A stretch of DNA of 64,000 nucleotides from Winogradskyella vidalii (GTDB lineage Bacteria > Bacteroidota > Bacteroidia > Flavobacteriales > Flavobacteriaceae). The stretch lies in NCBI RefSeq assembly GCF_013403955.1, contig NZ_JABFDG010000003.1, positions 124,001 to 188,000 of the forward strand, in the 5' to 3' direction. The position numbers and the translations under genes are program-made. The notes beneath the pieces were generated by a model. The model did not search any database. It was not told the DNA's origin and saw only the letters and a list, made by a program, of their open reading frames with translations. Below are positions 19,276 to 28,433 of the stretch, one piece after another (positions within the stretch are counted from its first letter, which is position 1; every line of letters begins with the position of its first letter).

Positions 19276-20589
19276 ATGCTTAAAAACAAGAAAATTAAAG
19301 GCTTACGTTGGTGGGTCGTCGGCTTAATAGCTTTAGCAACTATTATTAATTACATCGACAGACAATCGTTAAGTGTATTATGGCCTCAAATTGCAGAGGA
19401 TCTTTACCCAGGACATACACCTGATGAGACAAAAGGGATTTACGCACTTATTTCAATAGTTTTTGTATTCTCATATGCTTTTGGTCAAGCTATTTTTGGA
19501 AAAATTTTCGATTGGGTTGGTACAAGAATGGGATTTGTGTTATCTATTGGTGTATGGTCTGTAGCTACAGCGTTACATGCCTTCGCACAAGGAGTCTTAA
19601 GTTTTGGTATCTTTCGTTCCATATTGGGTATAGCTGAGGCAGGAAACTGGCCTGGTGCAACTAAAGGAAATGCCGAATGGTTTCCTACAAAAGAACGTGC
19701 TCTAGCACAAGGAATTTTTAATTCAGGAGCCGCAATTGGAGGTATTATCTCTATTCCGTTAATTGCTACTCTAACCATATATTTTGATTGGAAAGCTATT
19801 TTTATAATCATTGGTTTGGCCGGTTTATTATGGTTAGTGCCATGGTGGATTTTAGTAAAGTCTGAACCTAGTAAGCACCCTTGGATTACAGAAGAGGAAC
19901 GTGAATATATTCTTACAGGTCAAAGAAATGAAGATTTTGATGGTGATGGAGAGCCAGATCAAGAATACAATCCTAATACTAAAGAATTATTGGGTCATAA
20001 ACAAAGTTGGGGTGTCATTTTATCATCGGCAGCAATTGATCCAATTTGGTGGCTATTTGTATTCTGGATACCAATTTATTTAAATGAAGTGTATGGAATG
20101 GATGTTGTTTCTATCGGACTTTATGGTTGGGTTCCTTATGTAGGTGCTATGTTTGGCGCTTGGTTTGGTGGTTTATTTGCACAAAATAGATTAAAAGCAG
20201 GTTGGGATGTTAACAAAACACGTAAAACCATAATTACTATTGGTTGTTTAATTATGCTACCAGCATTATTGGCGATGTCAAATCCAGGAGGACCAACATC
20301 AGCGGTATTAATTATGGCTGTTATTTTATTTGGTTTTCAAACAACCATCGGAAATGTGCAAACATTACCTAGTGATTTGTTTAGTGGTAAAACAGTAGGA
20401 ACATTATCTGGATTCTCAGGTATGGCTGCTAAATTAACTGCTGCAGGTCTTACTTATTTAGTGCCTTGGTTAACAAGTGGTGGTAACTATTCACCAGCAT
20501 TTATAATCGGTGCCGTATTAGCAATATTAACACTGGCAAGTGTATGGGTTTTAATTCCTAGAATTAAACCAGTAAAAAAGAGTATTTAA
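19276..20589 (+). CDS. MFS transporter, hexuronate (ExuT-like, ACS family)
   Basis: A 437-aa inner-membrane protein with about 12 hydrophobic segments. The start (RWWVVGLIALATIINYIDRQSLSVLWPQI) and the GIAEAGNWPGATKGNAEWFP segment are typical of the anion:cation symporter family, which includes the hexuronate carriers ExuT. A hydrophilic loop around residues 205-240 contains an Asp-rich DGDGEPDQE stretch. In this context the likely substrate is the unsaturated monouronate or DEH released by PL17 in the periplasm. It is in one operon with gntR (12-bp gap) and the SDR gene (26-bp gap). Confidence 0.9.
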   Translation: MLKNKKIKGLRWWVVGLIALATIINYIDRQSLSVLWPQIAEDLYPGHTPDETKGIYALISIVFVFSYAFGQAIFGKIFDWVGTRMGFVLSIGVWSVATALHAFAQGVLSFGIFRSILGIAEAGNWPGATKGNAEWFPTKERALAQGIFNSGAAIGGIISIPLIATLTIYFDWKAIFIIIGLAGLLWLVPWWILVKSEPSKHPWITEEEREYILTGQRNEDFDGDGEPDQEYNPNTKELLGHKQSWGVILSSAAIDPIWWLFVFWIPIYLNEVYGMDVVSIGLYGWVPYVGAMFGAWFGGLFAQNRLKAGWDVNKTRKTIITIGCLIMLPALLAMSNPGGPTSAVLIMAVILFGFQTTIGNVQTLPSDLFSGKTVGTLSGFSGMAAKLTAAGLTYLVPWLTSGGNYSPAFIIGAVLAILTLASVWVLIPRIKPVKKSI

Positions 20590-20615
20590 AGTAAATTATA
20601 ATTAATTAAATAAAA

Positions 20616-21380
20616 ATGAGCAAAAACAAAGGAAAAGTAGCAATTATTACAGGAGCTACAGGAGGAATAGGTTTTGCAGTAGCAAAACGATTAGGACAAG
20701 ATGGATATACTGTTGTATTAAACGGTATTGAAGACGAAACCGGAGCAGAACGTGTTAAAGAGCTTGAAGCTGAAAACATTACTGCTGAATATTATGGTTT
20801 TGATGTAACAAGCGAAGCAGAAGTAACTGAAAATATCACTAAAATTGGTGATAAATACGGTAGAATTGATGTACTAGTAAACAATGCTGGTGGATTAGGT
20901 GGAAGATCTAGGTTCGAAGAAATGACAACTGATTTTTACAGAAAAGTAATGGCACTTAACCTTGATTCAGTATTCTTTGCATCTAGAGCAGCAATACCTT
21001 ACTTGAAAAAAGGTGAGCACCCTTCTATTATTAACTATACATCTAATGCAGGATGGACTGCAGGTGGACCAGGTGCTGGAATCTATGGAACATCAAAAGC
21101 AGGTGTACACGCTATAACTAGAGCTTTAGCTAAAGATTTAGCTGAATATGGAATTAGATCAAATGCAGTATCACCTGGTACTATTGATACACCTTTCCAT
21201 GCACAAATTAAAGCGACTAAACCAGAAGTGTTTAAGTCTTGGGCAAATAACATTATGTTAGGAAGATTAGGTCAGCCAGAAGATGTGGCAGGTGTCGTAT
21301 CTTTCTTAGCTAGTGAAGATGCTTCTTTTATTACTGCTGAAACTATCCAAATTGGTGGTGGTCAAGCTTTAGGTATCTAA
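20616..21380 (+). CDS. SDR oxidoreductase, probable DEH reductase
   Basis: A 254-aa classical short-chain dehydrogenase: the nucleotide-binding TGATGGIG at 12-19, NNAGG at 89-93, and the catalytic Ser143, Tyr157 and Lys161 (YGTSK). In alginate loci of flavobacteria such enzymes reduce 4-deoxy-L-erythro-5-hexoseulose uronate (DEH) to 2-keto-3-deoxygluconate with NAD(P)H. The assignment here rests on the neighbourhood (uronate transporter, lyases, kdgK and eda further on). A related uronate dehydrogenase role cannot be excluded. It is the last gene of the gntR unit, closed by a strong terminator. Confidence 0.88.
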   Translation: MSKNKGKVAIITGATGGIGFAVAKRLGQDGYTVVLNGIEDETGAERVKELEAENITAEYYGFDVTSEAEVTENITKIGDKYGRIDVLVNNAGGLGGRSRFEEMTTDFYRKVMALNLDSVFFASRAAIPYLKKGEHPSIINYTSNAGWTAGGPGAGIYGTSKAGVHAITRALAKDLAEYGIRSNAVSPGTIDTPFHAQIKATKPEVFKSWANNIMLGRLGQPEDVAGVVSFLASEDASFITAETIQIGGGQALGI

Positions 21381-21410
21381 AATTAAGCATTACAAGTTTT
21401 CATAATAGAT

Positions 21411-21447
21411 TAAGCGCTATTGTAGCAATACAATAGTGCTTTTTTTA
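21411..21447 (+). terminator. Terminator of the gntR-MFS-SDR operon
   Basis: A 12-bp stem AGCGCTATTGTA/TACAATAGTGCT (21413-21424 with 21429-21440, one G-U) has a GCAA tetraloop and is followed by seven T. Confidence 0.93.
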
Positions 21448-22070
21448 TGCCATAAATTTTCAAAGGCAATATTTAGATTTTTAATATTCATTCACTCAAA
21501 TTCTGTTTTTTTTCTAGTTTGCTTTAATTTTTAATTAAATAACTAGCACTTCCATAAGACCTCTTATTAAGCATTAGAATATTGGTAAATTAATTCAAAA
21601 TTGAACATTATACTTAGACTTTTTTGCTTTTAAATTAGTGTCATTAATTGCCTAAAAAATTAAGTTAATTTTGGTTGATTTCTCCTTCAATATTTAAGTT
21701 GAAATAGCAATAAAAATGCCCTTAAAAAAGACAAAATATAATCCCCAAAAAACCTCCTTAATTTCACCTTCAAATTACGATAAATGAAGTTTTATTCTTG
21801 TTTTTTGCCAAAGTATTAAAAAAGCGATTTCGAATTAGTAAATTGATTATTTTAGAAGGAATTTGCGCTTATTTCGCAATTGCACAAAAATAAATTTTTA
21901 AAAAGTGTCTAAATCTAGCCTAAAAACAGTCTTATTTCACCTTTTTTTTAATTGCTTTGTTAATTGTTTTTATATGTAAAATGCATGTTTACAGGTAGTT
22001 GTGTTTCTGTTTTTCTTTTTTTTTTCGTTCTTGCTTTTTTTTGAAAATAAATTCAATAATAAGCACGAAA
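21448..22070. other. Long AT-rich gene-free region upstream of susC2
   Basis: About 620 bp with no supported reading frame and many A/T homopolymer tracts (for example near 21955 and 22011-22040). It lies between the SDR terminator and the susC2 promoter. Nothing beyond the AT richness and the promoter-proximal palindrome at 22071-22086 was recognised. Confidence 0.6.
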
Positions 22071-22086
22071 ACGTTATAGTTAACGT
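22071..22086 (+). promoter_or_regulatory. ACGTTA-TAGT-TAACGT inverted repeat upstream of the susC2 promoter
   Basis: Two perfect 6-bp arms flank a 4-bp centre, ending 10 bp before the TATATTTG box at 22096. The position between the -33 and -7 regions fits a second regulator site. It is absent from the other promoters of the regulon. No binding protein is identified. Confidence 0.35.
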
Positions 22087-22095
22087 AATATTAAC

Positions 22096-22103
22096 TATAT
22101 TTG
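22096..22103 (+). promoter_or_regulatory. -7 box of susC2
   Basis: TATATTTG matches TAnnTTTG and overlaps operator 3 exactly as at susC1. No good -33 TTG is seen at the usual distance, which suggests a weak or activator-dependent promoter. Confidence 0.6.
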
Positions 22104-22125
22104 GTTAACCAGATTGGTTAACCAA
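22101..22125 (+). promoter_or_regulatory. Operator 3: double GGTTAACC palindrome upstream of susC2
   Basis: The 25-bp sequence is the exact reverse complement of operators 1 and 2, with the same 13-bp centre spacing and -7 overlap. That the centre spacer (GAT here, ATC in the others) is inverted implies that the symmetric double palindrome, not its orientation, is what is recognised. Confidence 0.8.
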
Positions 22126-22222
22126 ATTATTGCTGTAACTAATTAGATATTATTAAACTTTTTTAATAGTTCTAATAAGCAATTGTAAGACTAATTTTAA
22201 ACAACAACTAAAAACAATTTTT

Positions 22223-25200
22223 ATGCACAAACAACTCAAATTTTTTAATATAAAATGGGTGCCAATTTTGGTGTTTATTTTATCTGGCTTAGCATTAAAT
22301 GCTCAGCAAACAGTGACAGGTACTGTTGTTAGTCAACCTGATGGACTCCCTTTACCTGGAGCCAATATTTTAGTTAAAGGAACAACTACTGGAGCTACTA
22401 CCGATATGGATGGTGTTTACAGTATTCAAGTACAAGATAATAGTGCGGTTTTGGTATTTAGTTACCTGGGATTTGTGTCTCAAGAAGTGACTGTAGGAAA
22501 CCAATCCGTAATAGATGTAACCCTAGTAGAAGACGCTAGTCTACTTAGTGAAATCGTCGTTGTTGGTTACGGTGCCCGAAGAAAAAGTGATGTCACTGGT
22601 TCTGTTTCTTCTGTAAAAGCAGATGAATTAACGGCTTTTCCAGTATTAGATGCAGAGCAAGCACTTCAAGGACGTGCAGCTGGTGTAGTAGTTCAATCTA
22701 ATAATGGTGGTGAGCCAGGAGCTCCAATTAAGATAAACATTAGAGGTAACACATCTATTAATGCCAGTAGTGATCCTCTTATAGTGGTAGATGGATTTGT
22801 AGGTGCAAATATGCCTCAGGCAGGTGATATTGAATCTCTACAAGTATTAAAAGATGCTTCTGCAACAGCTATTTATGGATCTCGTGGATCTAATGGTGTT
22901 GTTTTAGTAACCACTAAAAAAGGTAGAAGTGGTAAACTGGTTGTAGAATTTAATACAACGTATGCTGTTCAAAATACGGCTAATAGTTTAGATTTATTAA
23001 ATGCGGATGATTTTGCAGATTACCAAAACCAAATTAGAATTAACCAAGGTAATACAGCACCTTACGAACAGGGGAGTTATGATACCGATTGGCAAGATTT
23101 AATTTACCGATCAGGTAATACTTCAAATAATCAATTATCATTTTCAGGAGGTACAGATAAAGTAAATTATTATGCTTCTGGTACGTATTTTCAACAAGAT
23201 GGTATATTGATAAATTCTGGTTATGAAAGAGTCTCATTCTTGTCTAATATAGATGCAGATGTTACTGATAAACTTAAAGTTGGATTGAATTTAACAGGTG
23301 GATTAAGTAAAAAGACTGGTGTACCAACACAATCTGATGGTTCTGTTACTGTAGGTGGTGATGATGTGGTGTCTTTAGCGATGCGTTTTGCTCCAGATAA
23401 AGGTATTTATAATGATGATGGATCGTTTTCAACTAACGACAGAATAGGTGATGAAGTAGATAACCCTTACGCCGTAGCGACTCAAAGAGATGATGATACT
23501 GAAATAGAAAATTTCAGAGCCAATTTTTATGCGAATTATGATATCATAGAAGGGCTAACCTTTAAAACAACTTTTGGTCTCAGTACTGAAAACACGTTTA
23601 GAGGTATTTATATGCCAAGAACATTAGCCGTTACAGCGGGTAGAGGTCTTAATGGTAGAGCAATAATGAGAGAGCAAAAAAGTAAAGATATTTTAAGTGA
23701 AAATTACTTAACCTATACCAAAGAAGTAGGAAAAGGGACTTTAACATTATTAGCAGGGTATTCTTACCAAAACACAATTAACAAAGGGTTCTATAGTGAA
23801 GGTACAGGAACACTTTCAGATTCATTTTCATACTACGGATTATACACAGCTACTAATTTAATAAATGGTTCTAGTGGAAATATTTATGAAACTAAAACTG
23901 AAATTCAATCACAATTTGGTAGAGTAAATTACGATTACAATGACAAGTATTTATTTACAGCTACAGTTAGACGAGATGGTGCTTCTAATTTCTCAGAAAA
24001 TGAAAAATATGCTATTTTCCCTTCTGGTGCCTTTGGTTGGAAAATTTCAAACGAAGATTTCTTAAAAGATAGCGATTTAATTTCAGACTTAAAATTAAGA
24101 TTGAGTTATGGTGTTACAGGTAACCCTTCAATTGGTGCTTATGAATCTTTAGCAAGTTTAGCAAGTTTATACGCGTCTAGTAATGGTATTACAGTGCCTG
24201 CTATAACGCCGTATCAAACTGCTAACCCAGACTTAAAATGGGAGTCGTCTTACCAATCTAACATTGGTGTAGATTTTGGCTTGTTAAGCAACAGAATATC
24301 GCTTTCATTTGATTATTATAATATTGATACAAAAGATGTATTGATGTTTGATAACAGTATTCCTTGGTATTTTGGTTATCTTAATGATGAAATTATTACA
24401 AATGTAGGTGAGGTTAACAACAGAGGGTTTGAATTCTCAATTAACTCTAGAAACATTGTTAAAGACGATTTCAGATGGACGACAGATTTAGTGTTTTCTA
24501 AAAACAAAAACACAGTAGAAACTTTAATAAATGGGGCTGATTATTTTGGTAGTGGTGCGCCATCTTATTTTAGTCTTAATGATAACTATTTACTAAGAGA
24601 AGGTGAAGAAGTAGGTCTCTTTTATGGGTTAGACTACGCAGGTGTTTACCAAGGCGGAGCTTTACCTGCAGGAACAGCTACTTTACCAGATGCTGCTGCT
24701 GGTGATCCTTTGTTTTTAGATTTAGATGATGATGGAGATATTACAAATGATGATAGAAAAATTATTGGTAATCCAAACCCAGATTTTACTTGGGGTATTA
24801 CAAATAACTTCACGTACAAAAACTTTGATTTAAATATCTTCTTTCAAGGGTCTCAAGGTGGCGAAATTTTTAACATGACTAATGTGCAGTTAAATAATGG
24901 TGATGCTAATACAACTTATGATTACTTTAATAATGCATGGACGCCAAATAACACAAATACAGATCAGCCACGTGTAGGTAATAATAGTTTTAGAGAAATC
25001 TCTTCTCGTTTTGTTGAAGATGGTAGCTATGTGAGATTAAAAAACATAGCAGTAGGTTACACCTTTCCTGAAGACCTAATTAGTAATTATGGTATTACTA
25101 GTTTAAGACTTTCTGTAAGTGCTCAAAATTTATTAACCTTTACTAGTTACTCTGGTTTAGATCCTGAGGTTAATTATTTTGGAGCTTCTGGAGATAATAA

Positions 25201-25288
25201 CACATCGAGCAATACAGTTAGAGGTTTTGATTTTGGAAATTATCCAACAGTAAGATCGGTTAGTTTTAGCCTGAGTGCTAAGTTTTAA
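22223..25288 (+). CDS. SusC-type TonB-dependent oligosaccharide importer, second pair
   Basis: A 1021-aa outer-membrane transporter with a signal peptide ending near ALNAQ, a CarboxypepD-regulatory-like domain (about 30-110), the SEIVVVGYGARRKSDVTGSV TonB-box/plug start, a plug with ATAIYGSRGSNGVVLVTTKKG, and a C-terminal barrel ending SLSAKF. It is only distantly similar to the first SusC and carries its own SusD, so it probably handles a different oligomer size or block type of the same polysaccharide. It is controlled by operator 3 and lies 43 bp before susD2. Confidence 0.93.
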   Translation: MHKQLKFFNIKWVPILVFILSGLALNAQQTVTGTVVSQPDGLPLPGANILVKGTTTGATTDMDGVYSIQVQDNSAVLVFSYLGFVSQEVTVGNQSVIDVTLVEDASLLSEIVVVGYGARRKSDVTGSVSSVKADELTAFPVLDAEQALQGRAAGVVVQSNNGGEPGAPIKINIRGNTSINASSDPLIVVDGFVGANMPQAGDIESLQVLKDASATAIYGSRGSNGVVLVTTKKGRSGKLVVEFNTTYAVQNTANSLDLLNADDFADYQNQIRINQGNTAPYEQGSYDTDWQDLIYRSGNTSNNQLSFSGGTDKVNYYASGTYFQQDGILINSGYERVSFLSNIDADVTDKLKVGLNLTGGLSKKTGVPTQSDGSVTVGGDDVVSLAMRFAPDKGIYNDDGSFSTNDRIGDEVDNPYAVATQRDDDTEIENFRANFYANYDIIEGLTFKTTFGLSTENTFRGIYMPRTLAVTAGRGLNGRAIMREQKSKDILSENYLTYTKEVGKGTLTLLAGYSYQNTINKGFYSEGTGTLSDSFSYYGLYTATNLINGSSGNIYETKTEIQSQFGRVNYDYNDKYLFTATVRRDGASNFSENEKYAIFPSGAFGWKISNEDFLKDSDLISDLKLRLSYGVTGNPSIGAYESLASLASLYASSNGITVPAITPYQTANPDLKWESSYQSNIGVDFGLLSNRISLSFDYYNIDTKDVLMFDNSIPWYFGYLNDEIITNVGEVNNRGFEFSINSRNIVKDDFRWTTDLVFSKNKNTVETLINGADYFGSGAPSYFSLNDNYLLREGEEVGLFYGLDYAGVYQGGALPAGTATLPDAAAGDPLFLDLDDDGDITNDDRKIIGNPNPDFTWGITNNFTYKNFDLNIFFQGSQGGEIFNMTNVQLNNGDANTTYDYFNNAWTPNNTNTDQPRVGNNSFREISSRFVEDGSYVRLKNIAVGYTFPEDLISNYGITSLRLSVSAQNLLTFTSYSGLDPEVNYFGASGDNNTSSNTVRGFDFGNYPTVRSVSFSLSAKF

Positions 25289-25331
25289 TCGAATGTTGAA
25301 AAAGAACATTATAAATTAAAAAGAAAAAATT

Positions 25332-26846
25332 ATGAATACATATAAAATTTTATTGTTATTGATGGGATTCTCAATAATGGGATGCTCAGATTTAGAGGAA
25401 GAACCAGTCGGTTTATTATCTCCAGACGGATTCTTTCAAACGACTCAAGATATCCAAACTGCAGTAGATGGCTCATTAACTCATGCTATCAACGAAGAGA
25501 TTTGGGGGAGAAAATTGTCGATGTCACTATTGTTACGTTCAGATATGGCAGTGCTCCAATCAGGACAAGCCTATAGAGCAGAGTTAGACATGCATAATAT
25601 TTCAGGTATTAATGAAATGACTTATGATCCTTGGAGAAGAATTTGGTTAGGAATTAGTGCTGCTAATAATGCTATTGCCGGAGCAGAAGATGTGGCAGTA
25701 GATGAGGAAACTAAAAACCCTGTTGTAGCTCAAGCATATTTTGCTAGAGCATTCTACTATTTTCACTTGGTAAGATTATTTGGTGATATTCCTTATTTTG
25801 ATAGACCAGCAGGTGATGAGCAAGATTTTACGGTTGGTTTAACATCAGAAGAGGAAGTGTATGATAATATCATTGCAGATTTAGAATTTGCTAAAACTTG
25901 GTTACCAGAAACTGTAGCTTCAAGAGCTATTCCGTCTAAAGCAGCTGCAAGTTCATACTTAGCTTTGGTTTATTTAACAAGAGCTGGTACAAGTGACATG
26001 ACTTATTTTCAATTAGCATTTGATGAAGCTAAAGAAGTAATTGACAATAGAGGTGCTTATAACGTAGGCTTAGACCCAGATTTTCAAACTTTATTCAATG
26101 CGAATAAGATTGATGCTTCAATAGAACCAATTTTCGCACTAGATTATAACAGTGTTGAAGCTGATGATAATGCTTATGATCAAACATCACCTATGACAGG
26201 TGTTAGGGGTGATTTTGGCTGGTCAGTTATTGTGCCTAGTATGGCTGTATACGATTCTTTTGAGGATGGAGATTATAGAAAAAATGTAAGTTTTCAAACA
26301 GAAGCTGTAATTAATGATAGTCTAGTTACTTATGAAAATTTTGATTACAGTGCGCATGAACATGCAGCAAACCGTCCGTATATAGCTAAGTACTCACGTT
26401 ACCCAGGAGAGTTTGCACGTGGTGATAAAAGAGCAACAAGTCATAACTATTCTATGATACGTTATGCAGAGGTGCTATTAATTGCAGCAGAAGCAGGTGT
26501 TGAAATAGGAAGTCCTTTAGCACTTGATTATCTTAATGAAGTTAGAGCTAGAGCAAGAAACGGCGGAGAATCAACTTCTGGTGGTTATACTGATGTTACC
26601 ATTCCTCCAAGTTCTGTTCCTGCTGATCTTAGCTCCATTACTGTCGAAGATGTATTAGAAGAGCGTAGAATTGAATTGGCGTTTGAGTGTAAAAGATGGT
26701 ACGATATAAAAAGAAGACAATTAGGTGACCAAGCATTTGGACCTTCAGGCTTAGAAGGTTCTAAACCAGGTTGGAATTCTGGTGTTGATTACGACACACC
26801 AATACCACAACAAGAAATCGATAGAAACCCTAATCTTGGTGGGTGA
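25332..26846 (+). CDS. SusD/RagB-type oligosaccharide-binding lipoprotein, second pair
   Basis: A 504-aa surface lipoprotein (SIMGC, Cys18) of the RagB/SusD family. It has the typical YFARAFYYFHLVRLFGDIPY segment near residue 140 and the C-terminal VLEERRIELAFECKRWYDIKRR signature. It caps the second SusC. Sequence divergence from the first SusD suggests different ligand preference. A strong terminator 34 bp after the stop closes the two-gene operon. Confidence 0.94.
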   Translation: MNTYKILLLLMGFSIMGCSDLEEEPVGLLSPDGFFQTTQDIQTAVDGSLTHAINEEIWGRKLSMSLLLRSDMAVLQSGQAYRAELDMHNISGINEMTYDPWRRIWLGISAANNAIAGAEDVAVDEETKNPVVAQAYFARAFYYFHLVRLFGDIPYFDRPAGDEQDFTVGLTSEEEVYDNIIADLEFAKTWLPETVASRAIPSKAAASSYLALVYLTRAGTSDMTYFQLAFDEAKEVIDNRGAYNVGLDPDFQTLFNANKIDASIEPIFALDYNSVEADDNAYDQTSPMTGVRGDFGWSVIVPSMAVYDSFEDGDYRKNVSFQTEAVINDSLVTYENFDYSAHEHAANRPYIAKYSRYPGEFARGDKRATSHNYSMIRYAEVLLIAAEAGVEIGSPLALDYLNEVRARARNGGESTSGGYTDVTIPPSSVPADLSSITVEDVLEERRIELAFECKRWYDIKRRQLGDQAFGPSGLEGSKPGWNSGVDYDTPIPQQEIDRNPNLGG

Positions 26847-26879
26847 TCGTTATAATGATTAATATGTTAAGTTAAGTTG

Positions 26880-26921
26880 CTGTCCTTGTATTTTATTATA
26901 AATACGAGGACAGTTTTTTTA
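26880..26921 (+). terminator. Terminator of the susC2-susD2 operon
   Basis: A 14-bp stem (26880-26893 with 26900-26913, one mismatch or G-U) has a 6-nt loop and is followed by seven T. Confidence 0.92.
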
Positions 26922-27047
26922 TAGTCATATTACTTCTAGTTGTAAAAACGGAAAGTTGTATGTTGTTATTTTGATAGTGATAAATTATTAAAATTTCTAC
27001 ACAAGCTATAAGACAGACTTAAAGATAAATGATAAGTTTAACGATGT

Positions 27048-28115
27048 TTATTTTACCAAACATTTTAAAACTTTTACTGTGCGCTTAGATTTTATAAAAG
27101 CAATATAATACAGACCTGTACTTAAGTCTGAAACATCTAATCGATAGCGTTTAAGTTGGTTATCTGTAGGGATAGTTTCACCGCTAGAATTATACAATAT
27201 GATAGCATCATAATCATCTGCCTTTGCATTTTTAAAGGTCACAGTATGTTTTGCCGGGTTAGGGACTAGAGTTATCGCTTCAGCTTTTGTTTCCAGATCT
27301 TCAACCGTTAACGGACCAAATTCTTCAATACTAAAATCTGCAAAACGAACAATTTCATCTTGTAAATCGTTAATCTGATTTAAACTTCTATAAATGCCCC
27401 ATTTAGGTCGTGCAAAATTAGCCCCATCTTGCCATGTGTCCATAGTATCATTACTATAGCTTAATATAGACGCTCCGTTAGAAACCTGGTTAATATCAAT
27501 ACTGTAACTGCCTTCATTGCCAAAAGTAATAGTTTCGGTTACTTGTACCCAATGGCCTCTTAGTAAATCTAGATTAGCTGTTTCTATCGTGTTTTGATTG
27601 TTTGTAGCCGTATACCTCAATTCTATACGGTCTGGCGAACTTTTACGAAGCGTTAATGTAATCATAGGAATGGACTCATAAGGACCACCTACTGCTTTTA
27701 TTTGATGTATATGAGTAAAGCTAGAAGATACTTGGAAGTCATTAGGTAACTTAAATTTCCAAGTATACGCTACAGTTTCGCCCTCAGTTGCTTTTAAATG
27801 GTCTGGAGAAGACGCGTAAGTTTTAATTTCTACACGTTGTCTATCAAAATTTTGACAACGATCATTATCGGGTGTTTGGTGTGCTATAAACCGAAATACA
27901 TTAGTGTCTAACTCAGTGTCAAAGACTTCATCGATATGGCGTCCAAAATCAGTATGAGAACAGTCGGGTACTTCTACGGCATTATAACCTGGAGCTAAAA
28001 CTGAAGTAATGTCCTCATAGGTATTACCTGGTCCATCAGCGCTTAAAATTGTTTGTGAAAATAATAAGGAGAAGCTAAAAAAAGTAAAAGTGATATTTAA
28101 AAATGTAGTTTTCAT
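27048..28115 (-). CDS. T9SS-secreted jelly-roll polysaccharide lyase-like protein, family unassigned
   Basis: A 355-aa protein with a signal peptide (cut near LLFSQ) and a T9SS type A C-terminal domain (about 280-355, LVPNPAKHTVTF). Residues about 30-265 form a beta-sandwich of the concanavalin/jelly-roll kind. The polar motifs DRQRVEIK (91-98), THIHQIK (134-140) and PKWGIYRS (237-244) recall the basic/His active-site strands of heparinase I-like and glucuronan lyase families. They do not fit PL7. The ATG at 28115 is chosen because the alternative TTG at 28145 lies inside the operator palindrome. The promoter carries the regulon's GGTTAACC site, so an extracellular role on alginate or a related polyuronate is inferred. 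Confidence 0.7.
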   Translation of the reverse strand: MKTTFLNITFTFFSFSLLFSQTILSADGPGNTYEDITSVLAPGYNAVEVPDCSHTDFGRHIDEVFDTELDTNVFRFIAHQTPDNDRCQNFDRQRVEIKTYASSPDHLKATEGETVAYTWKFKLPNDFQVSSSFTHIHQIKAVGGPYESIPMITLTLRKSSPDRIELRYTATNNQNTIETANLDLLRGHWVQVTETITFGNEGSYSIDINQVSNGASILSYSNDTMDTWQDGANFARPKWGIYRSLNQINDLQDEIVRFADFSIEEFGPLTVEDLETKAEAITLVPNPAKHTVTFKNAKADDYDAIILYNSSGETIPTDNQLKRYRLDVSDLSTGLYYIAFIKSKRTVKVLKCLVK

Positions 28116-28131
28116 AATGTTATGATTAAAT

Positions 28132-28147
28132 AATTGGTTAACCAATT
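28132..28147 (-). promoter_or_regulatory. Operator 4: single AATTGGTTAACCAATT palindrome
   Basis: A perfect 16-bp palindrome 16 bp upstream of the ATG of the lyase-like gene, with a degenerate -7-like TAATTTG (minus strand, 28148-28154) directly beside it. Unlike the other sites only one GGTTAACC copy is present, which predicts weaker or different control. Confidence 0.7.
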
Positions 28148-28154
28148 CAAATTA

Positions 28155-28425
28155 GTCGAATATAATATTTAATTATGTGAACACATCGTATATGCGGTTA
28201 TTTTTCTATAAACAGCGGTATTTAATACTGTAGGCTAACCCGCTATTTACTTATTATAATACAACCGTTCTTTAAAGTGTTAATTCCTAATGCAGAATTA
28301 TGTAATTAATAAAAAACAAGGGTATAAATTATGAGTATTTGCTTAATGTGGGGTTAAAATTATCTAATAAGGTCTTTTTTTTTGCAATTTTTAAGGATAA
28401 TAGTGATTCTTATCTATATTTTATT
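28155..28425. other. Divergent control region between the two T9SS genes
   Basis: No gene is visible. The region separates the minus-strand lyase-like gene from the plus-strand binding-protein gene and holds an AT-rich core with operators at both ends (28132-28147 and 28431-28455). Confidence 0.6.
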
Positions 28426-28433
28426 TATATTTG
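28426..28433 (+). promoter_or_regulatory. -7 box of the T9SS binding-protein gene
   Basis: TATATTTG matches TAnnTTTG and overlaps operator 5. No clear -33 TTG at the preferred spacing. Confidence 0.6.

Noticed and set aside
19485..19811. 108-codon minus-strand frame inside the MFS gene
   Set aside because: Antisense to a conserved transporter; no supporting signals.
28116..28145. Upstream TTG start for the T9SS lyase-like protein
   Set aside because: The added ten residues are encoded by the operator palindrome and precede the signal peptide; the ATG at 28115 gives a normal signal sequence.
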